Assembly (NCBI RefSeq): GCF_025947365.1
Contig: NZ_CP110012.1
Coordinates: 1,178,001 to 1,242,000 of the forward strand
Reading direction: 5' to 3'
Source of the DNA: Flavobacterium sp. N502540
Lineage (GTDB): Bacteria; Bacteroidota; Bacteroidia; Flavobacteriales; Flavobacteriaceae
Length of the DNA: 64,000 nucleotides
Shown: one piece after another, positions 53,355 through 59,805 of the stretch
Position numbering within the stretch: position 1 is the first letter of the stretch
Layout: each line of letters starts with the position of its first letter
Notes under the pieces: generated by a model
The model's input: only the letters and a program-made list of their open reading frames with translations
The model's database searches: none
What the model was told of the DNA's origin: nothing
Translations under genes and position numbers: made by a program

Positions 53355-54098
53355 TTATTTCTCGAATTTTTTAAGTTCAAAGTTTTCTCCGTCAAATACT
53401 CCATAGGTAAAATAGCCAATCCAGTCGCCTAAATTCACATAATTGGAATCTTCTCCAACCGGAAGAATCATTGGTAAATGGCGATGACCAAAAATAAAAT
53501 AATTGTAGTGTTTGGTCTCCAGTTTACGTTTGGCGTATAAAACCAGCCATTCGTTTTCTTCTCCCAGAAATTTTACATCTTCATCCCCTGAAATCAATTT
53601 GTTTTTAACGGATAAATACTGCGCCAGACTTACCCCTACATCGGGATGAAGCCAACGAAAGAGCCATTTTGAAAACGGGTTCGTAAAGACCTTTTTCATA
53701 CGTTTATAGCCTTTATCACCCGGTCCTTTTCCGTCACCGTGACCAATTAAAAAGGTCTTTCCGTTAAAAGTAAACTCCTTGTTATCATGATAAACCGGAA
53801 TATTTAATTCGGTTTCAAAATAATCATCCATCCATAAATCATGATTTCCCACGAAAAAATAAACAGGAATACCGCTATCACGAATTTCAGCCAGCTTACC
53901 TAAAATACGAACAAATCCTTTTGGTACAACGGTTTTATATTCGAACCAAAAATCAAACAAATCCCCCAGTAAAAAAATAGCTTCTGCATCTTCCTTCACC
54001 TCATCCAGCCAGGCCACAAATTTCTTTTCACGTGGCAAACTCAACTCAGGCGTTGGTGCTCCGAAGTGCTGATCTGAAGCAAAATATACTTTTTTCAT
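53355..54098 (-). CDS. lpxH: UDP-2,3-diacylglucosamine diphosphatase (LpxH-like)
   Basis: This 247-residue calcineurin-like phosphoesterase has metal-site motifs ASDQHFGAP, LGDLFDFWFEY, VGNHDLWMDDY, IGHGDGKGPGD and FGHRHLPM. It removes UMP in the fourth step of lipid A synthesis in the inner-membrane periphery. The Bacteroidota type has the QHFG start. It lies about 75 bp downstream of queD on the same strand. Confidence 0.9.
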   Translation of the reverse strand: MKKVYFASDQHFGAPTPELSLPREKKFVAWLDEVKEDAEAIFLLGDLFDFWFEYKTVVPKGFVRILGKLAEIRDSGIPVYFFVGNHDLWMDDYFETELNIPVYHDNKEFTFNGKTFLIGHGDGKGPGDKGYKRMKKVFTNPFSKWLFRWLHPDVGVSLAQYLSVKNKLISGDEDVKFLGEENEWLVLYAKRKLETKHYNYFIFGHRHLPMILPVGEDSNYVNLGDWIGYFTYGVFDGENFELKKFEK

Positions 54099-54172
54099 TT
54101 AGATTATTAGATTGTTGGACTTCTTAGATGTTTTAAATTGTCAGATCGCTTGACTTTTGACTTTCGACTAAA

Positions 54173-54622
54173 TTAATTATCAGAAGCATACCATTCGGCA
54201 AACGAAGATTCGGTTTCCTGAAGTTTAAGCGAAAAAAGGGAAATCTCTTTAGGCAAACGCGCTATAATTCTGTCTGCAAAATCAACTACCATATTTTCAC
54301 TTGTGGGCTGATAATCTACCAGAATTACATGGTGACCGCGATTCTTCAATTCATTTGCCAATTCGATATGTGGTGTTGTTTGATTAAAAACCGTCGCATG
54401 ATCAAACTGATCGACGATTTCTTCCTTTACAATTTTCTTTAGATCCGAAAAATCAATTACCATCCCGAATTTCACATTCGATCGGTCTGTAATTGGCGAA
54501 CCAATAACCGTTACCGATAATTTATAACTGTGTCCGTGAACGTTCTTGCATTTTCCGTCGTAACCGTATAAAGCATGTCCGGTTTCGAAACTAAATTGTT
54601 TTGTAATTCTGATATTACTCAT
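54173..54622 (-). CDS. queD: 6-carboxytetrahydropterin synthase
   Basis: This 149-residue enzyme of the 6-pyruvoyl-tetrahydropterin synthase family acts in queuosine synthesis. The zinc-site His residues are in FETGHALYGYDG and NVHGHSYKLSV, the catalytic Cys is in GKCKNVHGH, and the late Glu is in LQETESSFAEWY. It is preceded by a perfect -7 box at 54642-54649. Confidence 0.92.
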   Translation of the reverse strand: MSNIRITKQFSFETGHALYGYDGKCKNVHGHSYKLSVTVIGSPITDRSNVKFGMVIDFSDLKKIVKEEIVDQFDHATVFNQTTPHIELANELKNRGHHVILVDYQPTSENMVVDFADRIIARLPKEISLFSLKLQETESSFAEWYASDN

Positions 54623-54641
54623 CGATTTGAATTTTAGGTTG

Positions 54642-54649
54642 CAAATTTA
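54642..54649 (-). promoter_or_regulatory. -7 promoter box of queD
   Basis: TAAATTTG on the minus strand is a perfect match 20 nt before the queD ATG. It overlaps the last codons region of the small gene at 54654-54830. Confidence 0.7.
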
Positions 54650-54653
54650 CAAA

Positions 54654-54830
54654 TTAATAACCGTTCTCGTCTCTTTTTTTGGCTCTGTTATACATCCAAT
54701 ATGCAATTCCGACTAAAACAACGAAAGGAATAAAGGATCCTATCACCACTCCTATCTGATAACTGCTATCCGGAGCAGCCTTAATTTTCTCTGCAACATC
54801 AACTTGCTGTAACAACGAAATAATCCTCAT
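54654..54830 (-). CDS. 58-residue membrane protein
   Basis: The ORF encodes a 58-residue protein: a helical start (MRIISLLQQVDVAEKIKAAP), one membrane helix (IGVVIGSFIPFVVLVGIAYW) and a basic tail (MYNRAKKRDENGY). Its hydrophobic helix with positive residues after it fits a real single-pass protein. No function is known. It is read upstream of queD on the same strand. Confidence 0.65.
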   Translation of the reverse strand: MRIISLLQQVDVAEKIKAAPDSSYQIGVVIGSFIPFVVLVGIAYWMYNRAKKRDENGY

Positions 54831-54957
54831 CTTGATTTATTTTTTTATGTTCCACTTCAAAAACATTTCAAATTTATGCCTGTTTGATGCTGCATCCAAT
54901 GACAAATATCATAATCCAAAATCTCTGAAAGGAATCCGATAAAAATTAGACTCTCCG

Positions 54958-55722
54958 CTATTTCTTAAACTGCTCTAAAGCATTTCTGCTAAAATCCGAC
55001 AAAACTAATTTTCCCGTTATAGAGGCACGCTCGACAAGTAAAGATCCCCAGTGTTCGGTTCCTTCCCAAATAATTTTCTTCATTTCGTATAAAGCTTCAG
55101 GATTATACAAACTTAACTGTTGAGCAAAATCCGCTACCGCTACATCTAAATTTTCAGCATTATGAATCTCTGTGAACAGTTTATTTTCTAATGCCCATGC
55201 CGCCGATTTCCATGCATGTGCTGCCAGGGTCATTTCGGCCATTGCAGCTTTTCCAATCTTACGCGAGACCGCGGGTTCAATCACAAACGGACCAATTCCG
55301 ATGGCCAGTTCCGACAATTTCACAGCACTTTCAGGAGTCGCAAAAACATAATCACAAGCCGAAATAATTCCGACACCACCACCAACTGCTTTTCCCTGAA
55401 CACGAGCCACAATAATTTTAGAACAATTTCGCATCGCGTTCAGCAAATGAGCAAAACCGGAGAAAAAGTGTGCTCCCTGTTGTTCATTTTTAACTGCTAA
55501 CAACTCGTCAAAAGAAGCACCTGAACAAAAAACTTTCGTCCCTAAACTTTGTAAAACAATAACCGAAACGGCTTTATTCTGACTTAGAGTATTAATTTCG
55601 GAAGTTAAACGATCTAATAATTGTCTTGGAAAAGAATTGCTGGCCGGATGCCCAAATTCAACTGTTGCAACAGCATTATGGTAAGTAGTCTGTAAAGAAC
55701 CTTCAAGTTTTTCTGCACTCAT
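54958..55722 (-). CDS. Enoyl-CoA hydratase/isomerase-family protein
   Basis: This 254-residue crotonase-fold protein has the oxyanion-hole strands (TKVFCSGASFDELLAVK and VQGKAVGGGVGIISACDYVF). The position of the catalytic Glu is not clear from the motif, so the reaction cannot be fixed; hydratase, isomerase and methylglutaconyl-CoA-like activities are possible. It is monocistronic, next to the tRNA array. Confidence 0.85.
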   Translation of the reverse strand: MSAEKLEGSLQTTYHNAVATVEFGHPASNSFPRQLLDRLTSEINTLSQNKAVSVIVLQSLGTKVFCSGASFDELLAVKNEQQGAHFFSGFAHLLNAMRNCSKIIVARVQGKAVGGGVGIISACDYVFATPESAVKLSELAIGIGPFVIEPAVSRKIGKAAMAEMTLAAHAWKSAAWALENKLFTEIHNAENLDVAVADFAQQLSLYNPEALYEMKKIIWEGTEHWGSLLVERASITGKLVLSDFSRNALEQFKK

Positions 55723-55827
55723 AAAAATAAATTTGATCGTAAAGTTACGGTTTTGAAAAATATTTTCATCGGAAGTGTTTTGAAATTTGCTTTTTGAAAA
55801 TTAATTAGCTTTATTTGCAATCACTTT

Positions 55828-55901
55828 GGGGGATTAGCTCATTTGGCTAGAGTATCCCGATGAAAAATCGGGAAAGTGATAGTTCGAATTTACATTCCCT
55901 A
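55828..55901 (+). pseudogene. Decayed tRNA-like copy (tRNA-Ala pseudogene)
   Basis: The first 27 nt (starting GGGGGATTAGCTCATTTGGC) are identical to the functional tRNA at 55916. The anticodon arm is replaced by TCCCGA-TGAAAAA-TCGGGA (6-bp stem, 7-nt loop). The T-loop TTCGAAT is kept but its stem (ATAG/TTACA) no longer pairs. The acceptor stem can still pair (GGGGGAT/ATTCCCT). Base 33 of a normal loop would be G rather than U. It is not a functional tRNA but may be transcribed in front of the real one, 14 nt away. Confidence 0.75.
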
Positions 55902-55915
55902 CAAACGAAATACAC

Positions 55916-55989
55916 GGGGGATTAGCTCATTTGGCTAGAGTACTTGCCTGGCAGGCAAGGGGTGACCGGTTCGAATCCGGTATTCTCCA
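55916..55989 (+). tRNA. tRNA-Ala (anticodon GGC)
   Basis: A full 74-nt cloverleaf is seen. The acceptor pairs GGGGGAT/ATTCTCC with discriminator A, including the G3-U70 wobble that identifies alanine tRNA. The D-arm is GCTC/GAGT, the anticodon arm CTTGC-CTGGCAG-GCAAG with anticodon GGC, and the T-arm ACCGG-TTCGAAT-CCGGT. CCA is not encoded. It is followed by a hairpin terminator and then by three tandem GIY-YIG units that repeat its 3' part. Confidence 0.95.
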
Positions 55990-56003
55990 CTAAAGTTTTC
56001 ATA

Positions 56004-56036
56004 AAAAATACCCAAACGTACGTTTGGGTATTTTTT
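56004..56036 (+). terminator. tRNA-Ala terminator (array copy 1)
   Basis: AAATACCCAAACGTACGTTT is the left part of a perfect palindrome ending GGGTATTTTTT. It lies 15 nt after the tRNA 3' end. The final TATTTTTTG resembles a -7 box for the nuclease gene. Confidence 0.85.
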
Positions 56037-56049
56037 GTTTATAGCCATT

Positions 56050-56298
56050 ATGTTCTACACTTATATCATATACTCAAAAGCGCTTAACAAATATTATATC
56101 GGTTCCTGTCAGGATGTTGAAAAACGACTTCAGGATCATTTAAACAGCAGAAGTAATTACACAAAAGTTGCCAAAGATTGGGTACTAAAATATTATGAAA
56201 CTTTTCCAACCAGAAGTGAAGCCTGCAAAAGAGAATTACAAATTAAGAAAATGAAAAGCCGAAAATATATCGAAACCCTAATTGAAACAAAAGGCTAG
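56050..56298 (+). CDS. GIY-YIG nuclease, array copy 1
   Basis: This 82-residue protein is a stand-alone GIY-YIG domain (YhbQ/COG2827 type). Catalytic residues visible are Tyr5 (TYIIYSK), Tyr16 in YYIGSC, Arg26 (EKRLQDH), His30 and Glu62 (KRELQIKK). These enzymes nick or cut DNA with one metal ion; this copy has all key residues. The ATG is 13 nt after the terminator, so it may use its own promoter. The last codons AAA GGC TAG run into the following tRNA 3' piece, so its final Gly and stop come from the tRNA D-loop. It differs from copies 2 and 3 at a few sites (for example Trp-Val-Leu, where they have Trp-Glu-Leu). Confidence 0.88.
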   Translation: MFYTYIIYSKALNKYYIGSCQDVEKRLQDHLNSRSNYTKVAKDWVLKYYETFPTRSEACKRELQIKKMKSRKYIETLIETKG

Positions 56299-56348
56299 AG
56301 TATCCCGATGCATCGGGAAGGTGATCGGTTCGAATCCGATATTCTCCA
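56293..56348 (+). pseudogene. tRNA 3' piece A with palindromic anticodon arm
   Basis: It runs from the D-loop GGCTAGAG to the acceptor ATTCTCCA. The anticodon arm is the 16-bp perfect palindrome TCCCGATGCATCGGGA. The T-stem is ATCGG/CCGAT, fully paired but different from the functional tRNA. The 5' acceptor half and D-stem are absent. Confidence 0.85.
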
Positions 56349-56361
56349 CTAAAGTTTTCAT

Positions 56362-56394
56362 AAAAAATACCCAAACGTACGTTTGGGTATTTTT
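56362..56394 (+). terminator. Array terminator copy 2
   Basis: The hairpin is the same as at 56004, but the tail reads TATTTTTG, a perfect TAnnTTTG -7 match, 14 nt before the second nuclease ATG. Confidence 0.8.
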
Positions 56395-56407
56395 GTTTAT
56401 AGCCATT

Positions 56408-56656
56408 ATGTTCTACACTTATATCATATACTCAAAAGCGCTTGACAAATATTATATCGGTTCCTGTCAGAATGTTGAAAAACGACTTCAGGATCATTTA
56501 AACAGCAGAAGTAATTACACAAAAGTTGCCAAAGATTGGGAACTAAAATATTATGAAACTTTTCCAACCAGAAGTGAAGCCTGCAAAAGAGAATTACAAA
56601 TTAAGAAAATGAAAAGCCGAAAATATATCGAAACCCTAATTGAAACAAAAGGCTAG
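56408..56656 (+). CDS. GIY-YIG nuclease, array copy 2
   Basis: This 82-residue copy is almost identical to copy 1, with ALDKYY in place of ALNKYY, CQNVEK in place of CQDVEK, and DWELK. All five catalytic-type residues remain. The reading frame is open upstream through the terminator and tRNA piece A to 56282. That longer frame is not credible because it would translate tRNA and terminator sequence. The stop again lies in GGCTAG of the next tRNA piece. Confidence 0.88.
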   Translation: MFYTYIIYSKALDKYYIGSCQNVEKRLQDHLNSRSNYTKVAKDWELKYYETFPTRSEACKRELQIKKMKSRKYIETLIETKG

Positions 56657-56706
56657 AGTATCCCGATGCATCGGGAAGGTGATCGGTTCGAATCCGATAT
56701 TCTCCA
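56651..56706 (+). pseudogene. tRNA 3' piece B with palindromic anticodon arm
   Basis: It is identical to piece A, including TCCCGATGCATCGGGA and the ATCGG/CCGAT T-stem. Confidence 0.85.
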
Positions 56707-56718
56707 CTAAAGTTTTTA

Positions 56719-56753
56719 TAAAAAATACCCAAACGTATGTTTGGGTATTTTTT
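56719..56753 (+). terminator. Array terminator copy 3
   Basis: The hairpin has one change in the loop (ACGTATGT), otherwise as copies 1 and 2, followed by TTTTTTG. Confidence 0.8.
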
Positions 56754-56766
56754 GTTTATAGCCATT

Positions 56767-57015
56767 ATGTTCTACACTTATATCATATACTCAAAAGCGC
56801 TTAACAAATATTATATCGGTTCCTGTCAGGATGTTGAAAAACGACTTCAGGATCATTTAAACAGCAGAAGCAATTACACAAAAGTTGCCAAAGATTGGGA
56901 ACTAAAATATTATGAAACTTTTCCAACCAGAAGTGAAGCCAGCAAAAGAGAATTACAAATTAAGAAAATGAAAAGCCGAAAATATATCGAAACCCTAATT
57001 GAAACAAAAGGCTAG
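56767..57015 (+). CDS. GIY-YIG nuclease, array copy 3
   Basis: This 82-residue copy has EASKRE in place of EACKRE, which keeps the catalytic Glu and removes a non-catalytic Cys. All active-site residues are present. All three copies being intact argues that protein function is selected or that the amplification is very recent. Its stop is in GGCTAG of piece C. Confidence 0.88.
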   Translation: MFYTYIIYSKALNKYYIGSCQDVEKRLQDHLNSRSNYTKVAKDWELKYYETFPTRSEASKRELQIKKMKSRKYIETLIETKG

Positions 57016-57065
57016 AGTATCCCGATGCATCGGGAAGGTGACCGGTTCGAATCCGGTATTCTCCA
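57010..57065 (+). pseudogene. tRNA 3' piece C with palindromic anticodon arm
   Basis: It has the palindromic anticodon arm of pieces A and B, but the T-stem ACCGG/CCGGT of the functional tRNA. It closes the array and is followed by a different terminator. Confidence 0.85.
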
Positions 57066-57072
57066 CAAAAAA

Positions 57073-57107
57073 AAAACCGTATTACTTCATTGGAATACGG
57101 TTTTTTT
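57073..57107 (+). terminator. Terminator closing the tRNA/GIY-YIG array
   Basis: AAAACCGTATT pairs with AATACGGTTTT around ACTTCATTGG, with T-runs on the plus strand and A-rich sequence on the other side. It could also end the minus-strand small gene at 57124. Confidence 0.8.
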
Positions 57108-57123
57108 ATTTTGAAAGATTTTT

Positions 57124-57300
57124 TTAGTGTTCATTAGCAGAGTCTTCGGCATCTACTCTTTCTTTCTCGGCTTTCTTAAAATCATTATTTAATAAATCCG
57201 TTAGTTTCTTTTTCTCTTTCTGATTTTTTTTGATTGTAAATACGATTACAACGATTACAACGACCGCTACAATTCCAATCACTACCCAATTGATTTCCAT
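57124..57300 (-). CDS. 58-residue single-pass membrane protein
   Basis: The small protein has an N-terminal helix (INWVVIGIVAVVVIVVIVFT) followed by a highly charged cytoplasmic tail (KKNQKEKKKLTDLLNNDFKK to EDSANEH). A stop directly follows. The clean hydrophobic start and charged tail suggest a real gene. It is convergent with the array; a shared terminator lies between. The function is unknown. Confidence 0.65.
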   Translation of the reverse strand: MEINWVVIGIVAVVVIVVIVFTIKKNQKEKKKLTDLLNNDFKKAEKERVDAEDSANEH

Positions 57301-57575
57301 AACTTTAATTTTGAGTTAAAAATAAAAATTTAGAAGTTTTGCAACATTACCAAAAGGTTAAACCTTAGCCTTATAAAAATGCAGAGAGGAGAAATTTGCT
57401 GACAAAGAACAATCTCTCTTGCCTAATATTACATTCTTTATCAAAAAGATTGCAGTCTGCTACTTTCATGAAATACAGAAACCAGACCTATAAATAAAAG
57501 TTAAATGTATCAGAAGGAGAGAGTTCGGAATTGTTTTTGTTAGGTTTAGGCAGTACTACTTTTAAACACCAAAAA

Positions 57576-57956
57576 ATGAAAAATTTAATTTTACTCCTGA
57601 GCTTAGTTTTAATTACCTCTTGTTCGTCAAGCGACGAAGACACCCAAGGTGTTTTCTATTCTCCTTCCTGGATACAAGGAAGCTGGAAAGATAATACAAC
57701 CGGAGCGATCCTTACTTTTACCAAAAATGACATCAAGTACAATTCTAACGGAAATACCTATTCTTTCAGTAAAAATCAAATTAGGACATCTTCCAACCGA
57801 ATCATTCCACAGCAAATAGCTAAAACTGATAATCTGTATATTGTAGACTTTGGTCAGGGACTTGAAGGGTCATTCATCCGATTTAACTTTTTCAAAAAGA
57901 GTGACAACACAATAGAGTCAAAAGGACATTTACCCGGAAATTATACCAGATTATAG
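57576..57956 (+). CDS. Small lipoprotein
   Basis: This 126-residue protein has a lipoprotein signal (LILLLSLVLITSC, Cys16) followed by SSSDEDTQ, an acidic stretch common in surface-exported flavobacterial lipoproteins. The body is a small beta-rich domain (WIQGSWKDNTTGAILTFTKN), lipocalin-like in appearance. The ATG at 57576 is chosen because it starts the signal; the frame is open to 57531. The function is unknown. Confidence 0.75.
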   Translation: MKNLILLLSLVLITSCSSSDEDTQGVFYSPSWIQGSWKDNTTGAILTFTKNDIKYNSNGNTYSFSKNQIRTSSNRIIPQQIAKTDNLYIVDFGQGLEGSFIRFNFFKKSDNTIESKGHLPGNYTRL

Positions 57957-58088
57957 TTAACCCCACTTTTATCGCGTATTTTTTATAACTGTCAGAATAA
58001 AAATCATCATTCCAATCCAGACATTATACAGAGATCCATGAAGTCATGAAGACATATTTACACCCCTAGAAACCCAAATTACAAGAGC

Positions 58089-59045
58089 TTACTTCAACAA
58101 ATACCCAAATCGAATCGACCCGTAAAAATATCCCGAATTGGTGTTGGTATTCGGATCGTTTAATTCTCTGCCCCGATACATAAACGAATACGACATGTTG
58201 AAGTTATTGTGTCGGTATTTTAGTCCTGCCTCGGCATTGAACCGGAGTGGCTCCAAGTCAAACGTTAGTGGGCTGGTGTTGCTAAACATACTGCCTTCGA
58301 TGGTAGCATCGTAAAACTGGTAATTGACACTTGGCATTGCGTAAAAGTAAAACTCACGGATATTGTATTGAGCAGTATTGCTTACCGAGGCATCGTGTAA
58401 ATTGGAATCATAAACCGGGAGTAGTTTTTTGAAACCAACTCTGGCTAAGAAACCTGTTGAAACACCCGTAAAGATTGTTCCTACATTGGCTTCCGACTGA
58501 AAGTGAAGATCGACAAAATCATTGTGCTTTGCAGGAAATAATTTCTTCGAATACATTACATGTGCCTGAATCGCGAATGCGTTGTGCAGCTGGTTTTCCC
58601 AACCATACACCGTTTTGTACCCAATAAGATGATGGAAACTTTCCTGAGTTTCTCTTCCAAGGGCATTAGGCCCCATAAAACCCAACTGAAAATCGGTCTT
58701 TAAAACCGATTCGCTTTTATAGAAAAAACTTCGTCCCGCTTCGGCAAAAAGATAACCTGTAAAAGGACGGTCGTTGATCGTAACGGCCGCTTCATTTATA
58801 AATCTCGGATTATAGATATACTGCCCAATACGAAATTCGGTGATTTTCTTGCTGATTTTTTCGTTATTGTTCTTCGACAAAAAACGATAAAAAAGCTCCA
58901 GGCCATTGGTATAATACATATCGTTTTTAGACGAAGTATATAAATCGTTATCTGTAATTAAACCTATTTCTGTAGTTTTTGCCTGTCCAAAAGTCAAAAC
59001 CGTCGTCAATAACAGGAATCCGAGAAAGCTTTTTTTATTCTGCAT
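58089..59045 (-). CDS. LpxR-family outer-membrane lipid A deacylase
   Basis: This 318-residue protein has a signal peptide (SFLGFLLLTTVLTFGQ) and the LpxR-family start (TEIGLITDNDLYTSSKND, MYYTNGLELFYRF), then a 12-strand-like barrel (MSYSFMYRGRELNDP, GSIRFGYLLK). LpxR removes the 3'-acyloxyacyl chain of lipid A. Calcium and active-site Asn/Asp residues are likely in DNDLY. The gene overlaps mtgA by 11 nt on the same strand. Confidence 0.82.
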   Translation of the reverse strand: MQNKKSFLGFLLLTTVLTFGQAKTTEIGLITDNDLYTSSKNDMYYTNGLELFYRFLSKNNNEKISKKITEFRIGQYIYNPRFINEAAVTINDRPFTGYLFAEAGRSFFYKSESVLKTDFQLGFMGPNALGRETQESFHHLIGYKTVYGWENQLHNAFAIQAHVMYSKKLFPAKHNDFVDLHFQSEANVGTIFTGVSTGFLARVGFKKLLPVYDSNLHDASVSNTAQYNIREFYFYAMPSVNYQFYDATIEGSMFSNTSPLTFDLEPLRFNAEAGLKYRHNNFNMSYSFMYRGRELNDPNTNTNSGYFYGSIRFGYLLK

Positions 59046-59805
59046 TGTAATTTATTTTCCCAACCGATCGCATTTCACGAACAATTCGTTCTTTTCTGCG
59101 GTTGATATAACTGGAAGATCCTGTTGCTTTAAATTTTCTTGGGTTTGGCAAAATGGCTGCAATTCCGGCTGCCTGCATTGGCGTTAGACTTGAAGCATCA
59201 CGACGGTACCAATGTTCGGTAGCGGCATAAGCTCCGTACACTCCATCACCCATTTCGATGCTATTCAGATAGACTTCCATAATACGTTCTTTGCCCCAAA
59301 TGAGTTCAATTAAAACGGTGAAATAAGCTTCTAAACCTTTACGGAAATAACTTTTCCCCTGCCATAAAAAAACATTCTTAGCGGTTTGCTGCGAGATGGT
59401 ACTTCCGCCACGAATACGGCGTCCGCGCTCGTTGCTTTTATAGGCTTTTTGAAGTGCTTTAAAATCGAAACCGTTATGTTTCAGAAAAGTTCCGTCTTCA
59501 CTGGCAATAACCGCTTTTTGCAAATTCATTGAGATCTTATCGATAGGTTCCCAGTCATGATCAAAATAGACTTCTTTACCGGCCGTTTTGTTTTCGATTG
59601 CCCGAATGATCATTAAAGGGGTAAAAGGCACAGGCACATATTTAAAAAACACGACAGACGCAATCGAGATTCCGAAGAACCATAAAAATAATTTGATGAA
59701 AAACCACTTTACTTTTTCGCCAAAGGAGCGATTGCTTTTCTTTGGTGTTGGTTTTGGTTTACTGGCGGTTGTTTTTTTGGGTGCCGGTTTTTTGGGTGCT
59801 GCCAT
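59035..59805 (-). CDS. mtgA: Monofunctional peptidoglycan glycosyltransferase
   Basis: This 256-residue protein has a Lys/Pro-rich cytoplasmic start (AAPKKPAPKKTT), one membrane helix (WFFIKLFLWFFGISIASVVF) and a GT51 domain. The catalytic Glu is in VIASEDGTFLKHNGFD and the second motif is RGGSTISQQTAKNVFLW. It polymerises lipid II. The ATG at 59805 is chosen because it overlaps the upstream stop in TAATG; the frame is open to 59880. It overlaps the LpxR-like gene downstream, so three envelope or redox genes form an operon. Confidence 0.93.
   Translation of the reverse strand: MAAPKKPAPKKTTASKPKPTPKKSNRSFGEKVKWFFIKLFLWFFGISIASVVFFKYVPVPFTPLMIIRAIENKTAGKEVYFDHDWEPIDKISMNLQKAVIASEDGTFLKHNGFDFKALQKAYKSNERGRRIRGGSTISQQTAKNVFLWQGKSYFRKGLEAYFTVLIELIWGKERIMEVYLNSIEMGDGVYGAYAATEHWYRRDASSLTPMQAAGIAAILPNPRKFKATGSSSYINRRKERIVREMRSVGKINYNAE

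Larger units (their letters stand above)
55933..57065 (+). repeat. Tandem array of three tRNA-3'/terminator/GIY-YIG units plus a final tRNA 3' piece
   Basis: Units run 55933-56292 (360 bp), 56293-56650 (358 bp) and 56651-57009 (359 bp), followed by a 56-nt tRNA 3' piece (57010-57065). Each unit starts at GGCTAGAG in the D-loop, continues through the tRNA 3' part and a terminator hairpin, and ends with the GIY-YIG gene. The units differ at only a few bases, so amplification is recent. Confidence 0.9.

Noticed and set aside
55828..55901. Second functional tRNA gene
   Set aside because: The T-stem does not pair, the loop lacks U33 and the anticodon arm is a repeat-type palindrome; I call it a pseudogene.
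56282..56407. N-terminal extension of the second GIY-YIG gene
   Set aside because: It would translate the tRNA piece and the terminator; the other two copies start at the internal ATG.
55916..57065. Group I intron or ordinary homing endonuclease intron in the tRNA
   Set aside because: The functional tRNA is uninterrupted, and the units contain no intron core; the nuclease genes lie after the tRNA, not inside it.
55916..57065. Integrative element or prophage attachment at the tRNA
   Set aside because: No integrase, excisionase or phage gene is present; the repeated part begins in the D-loop and the repeat unit is only about 359 bp.
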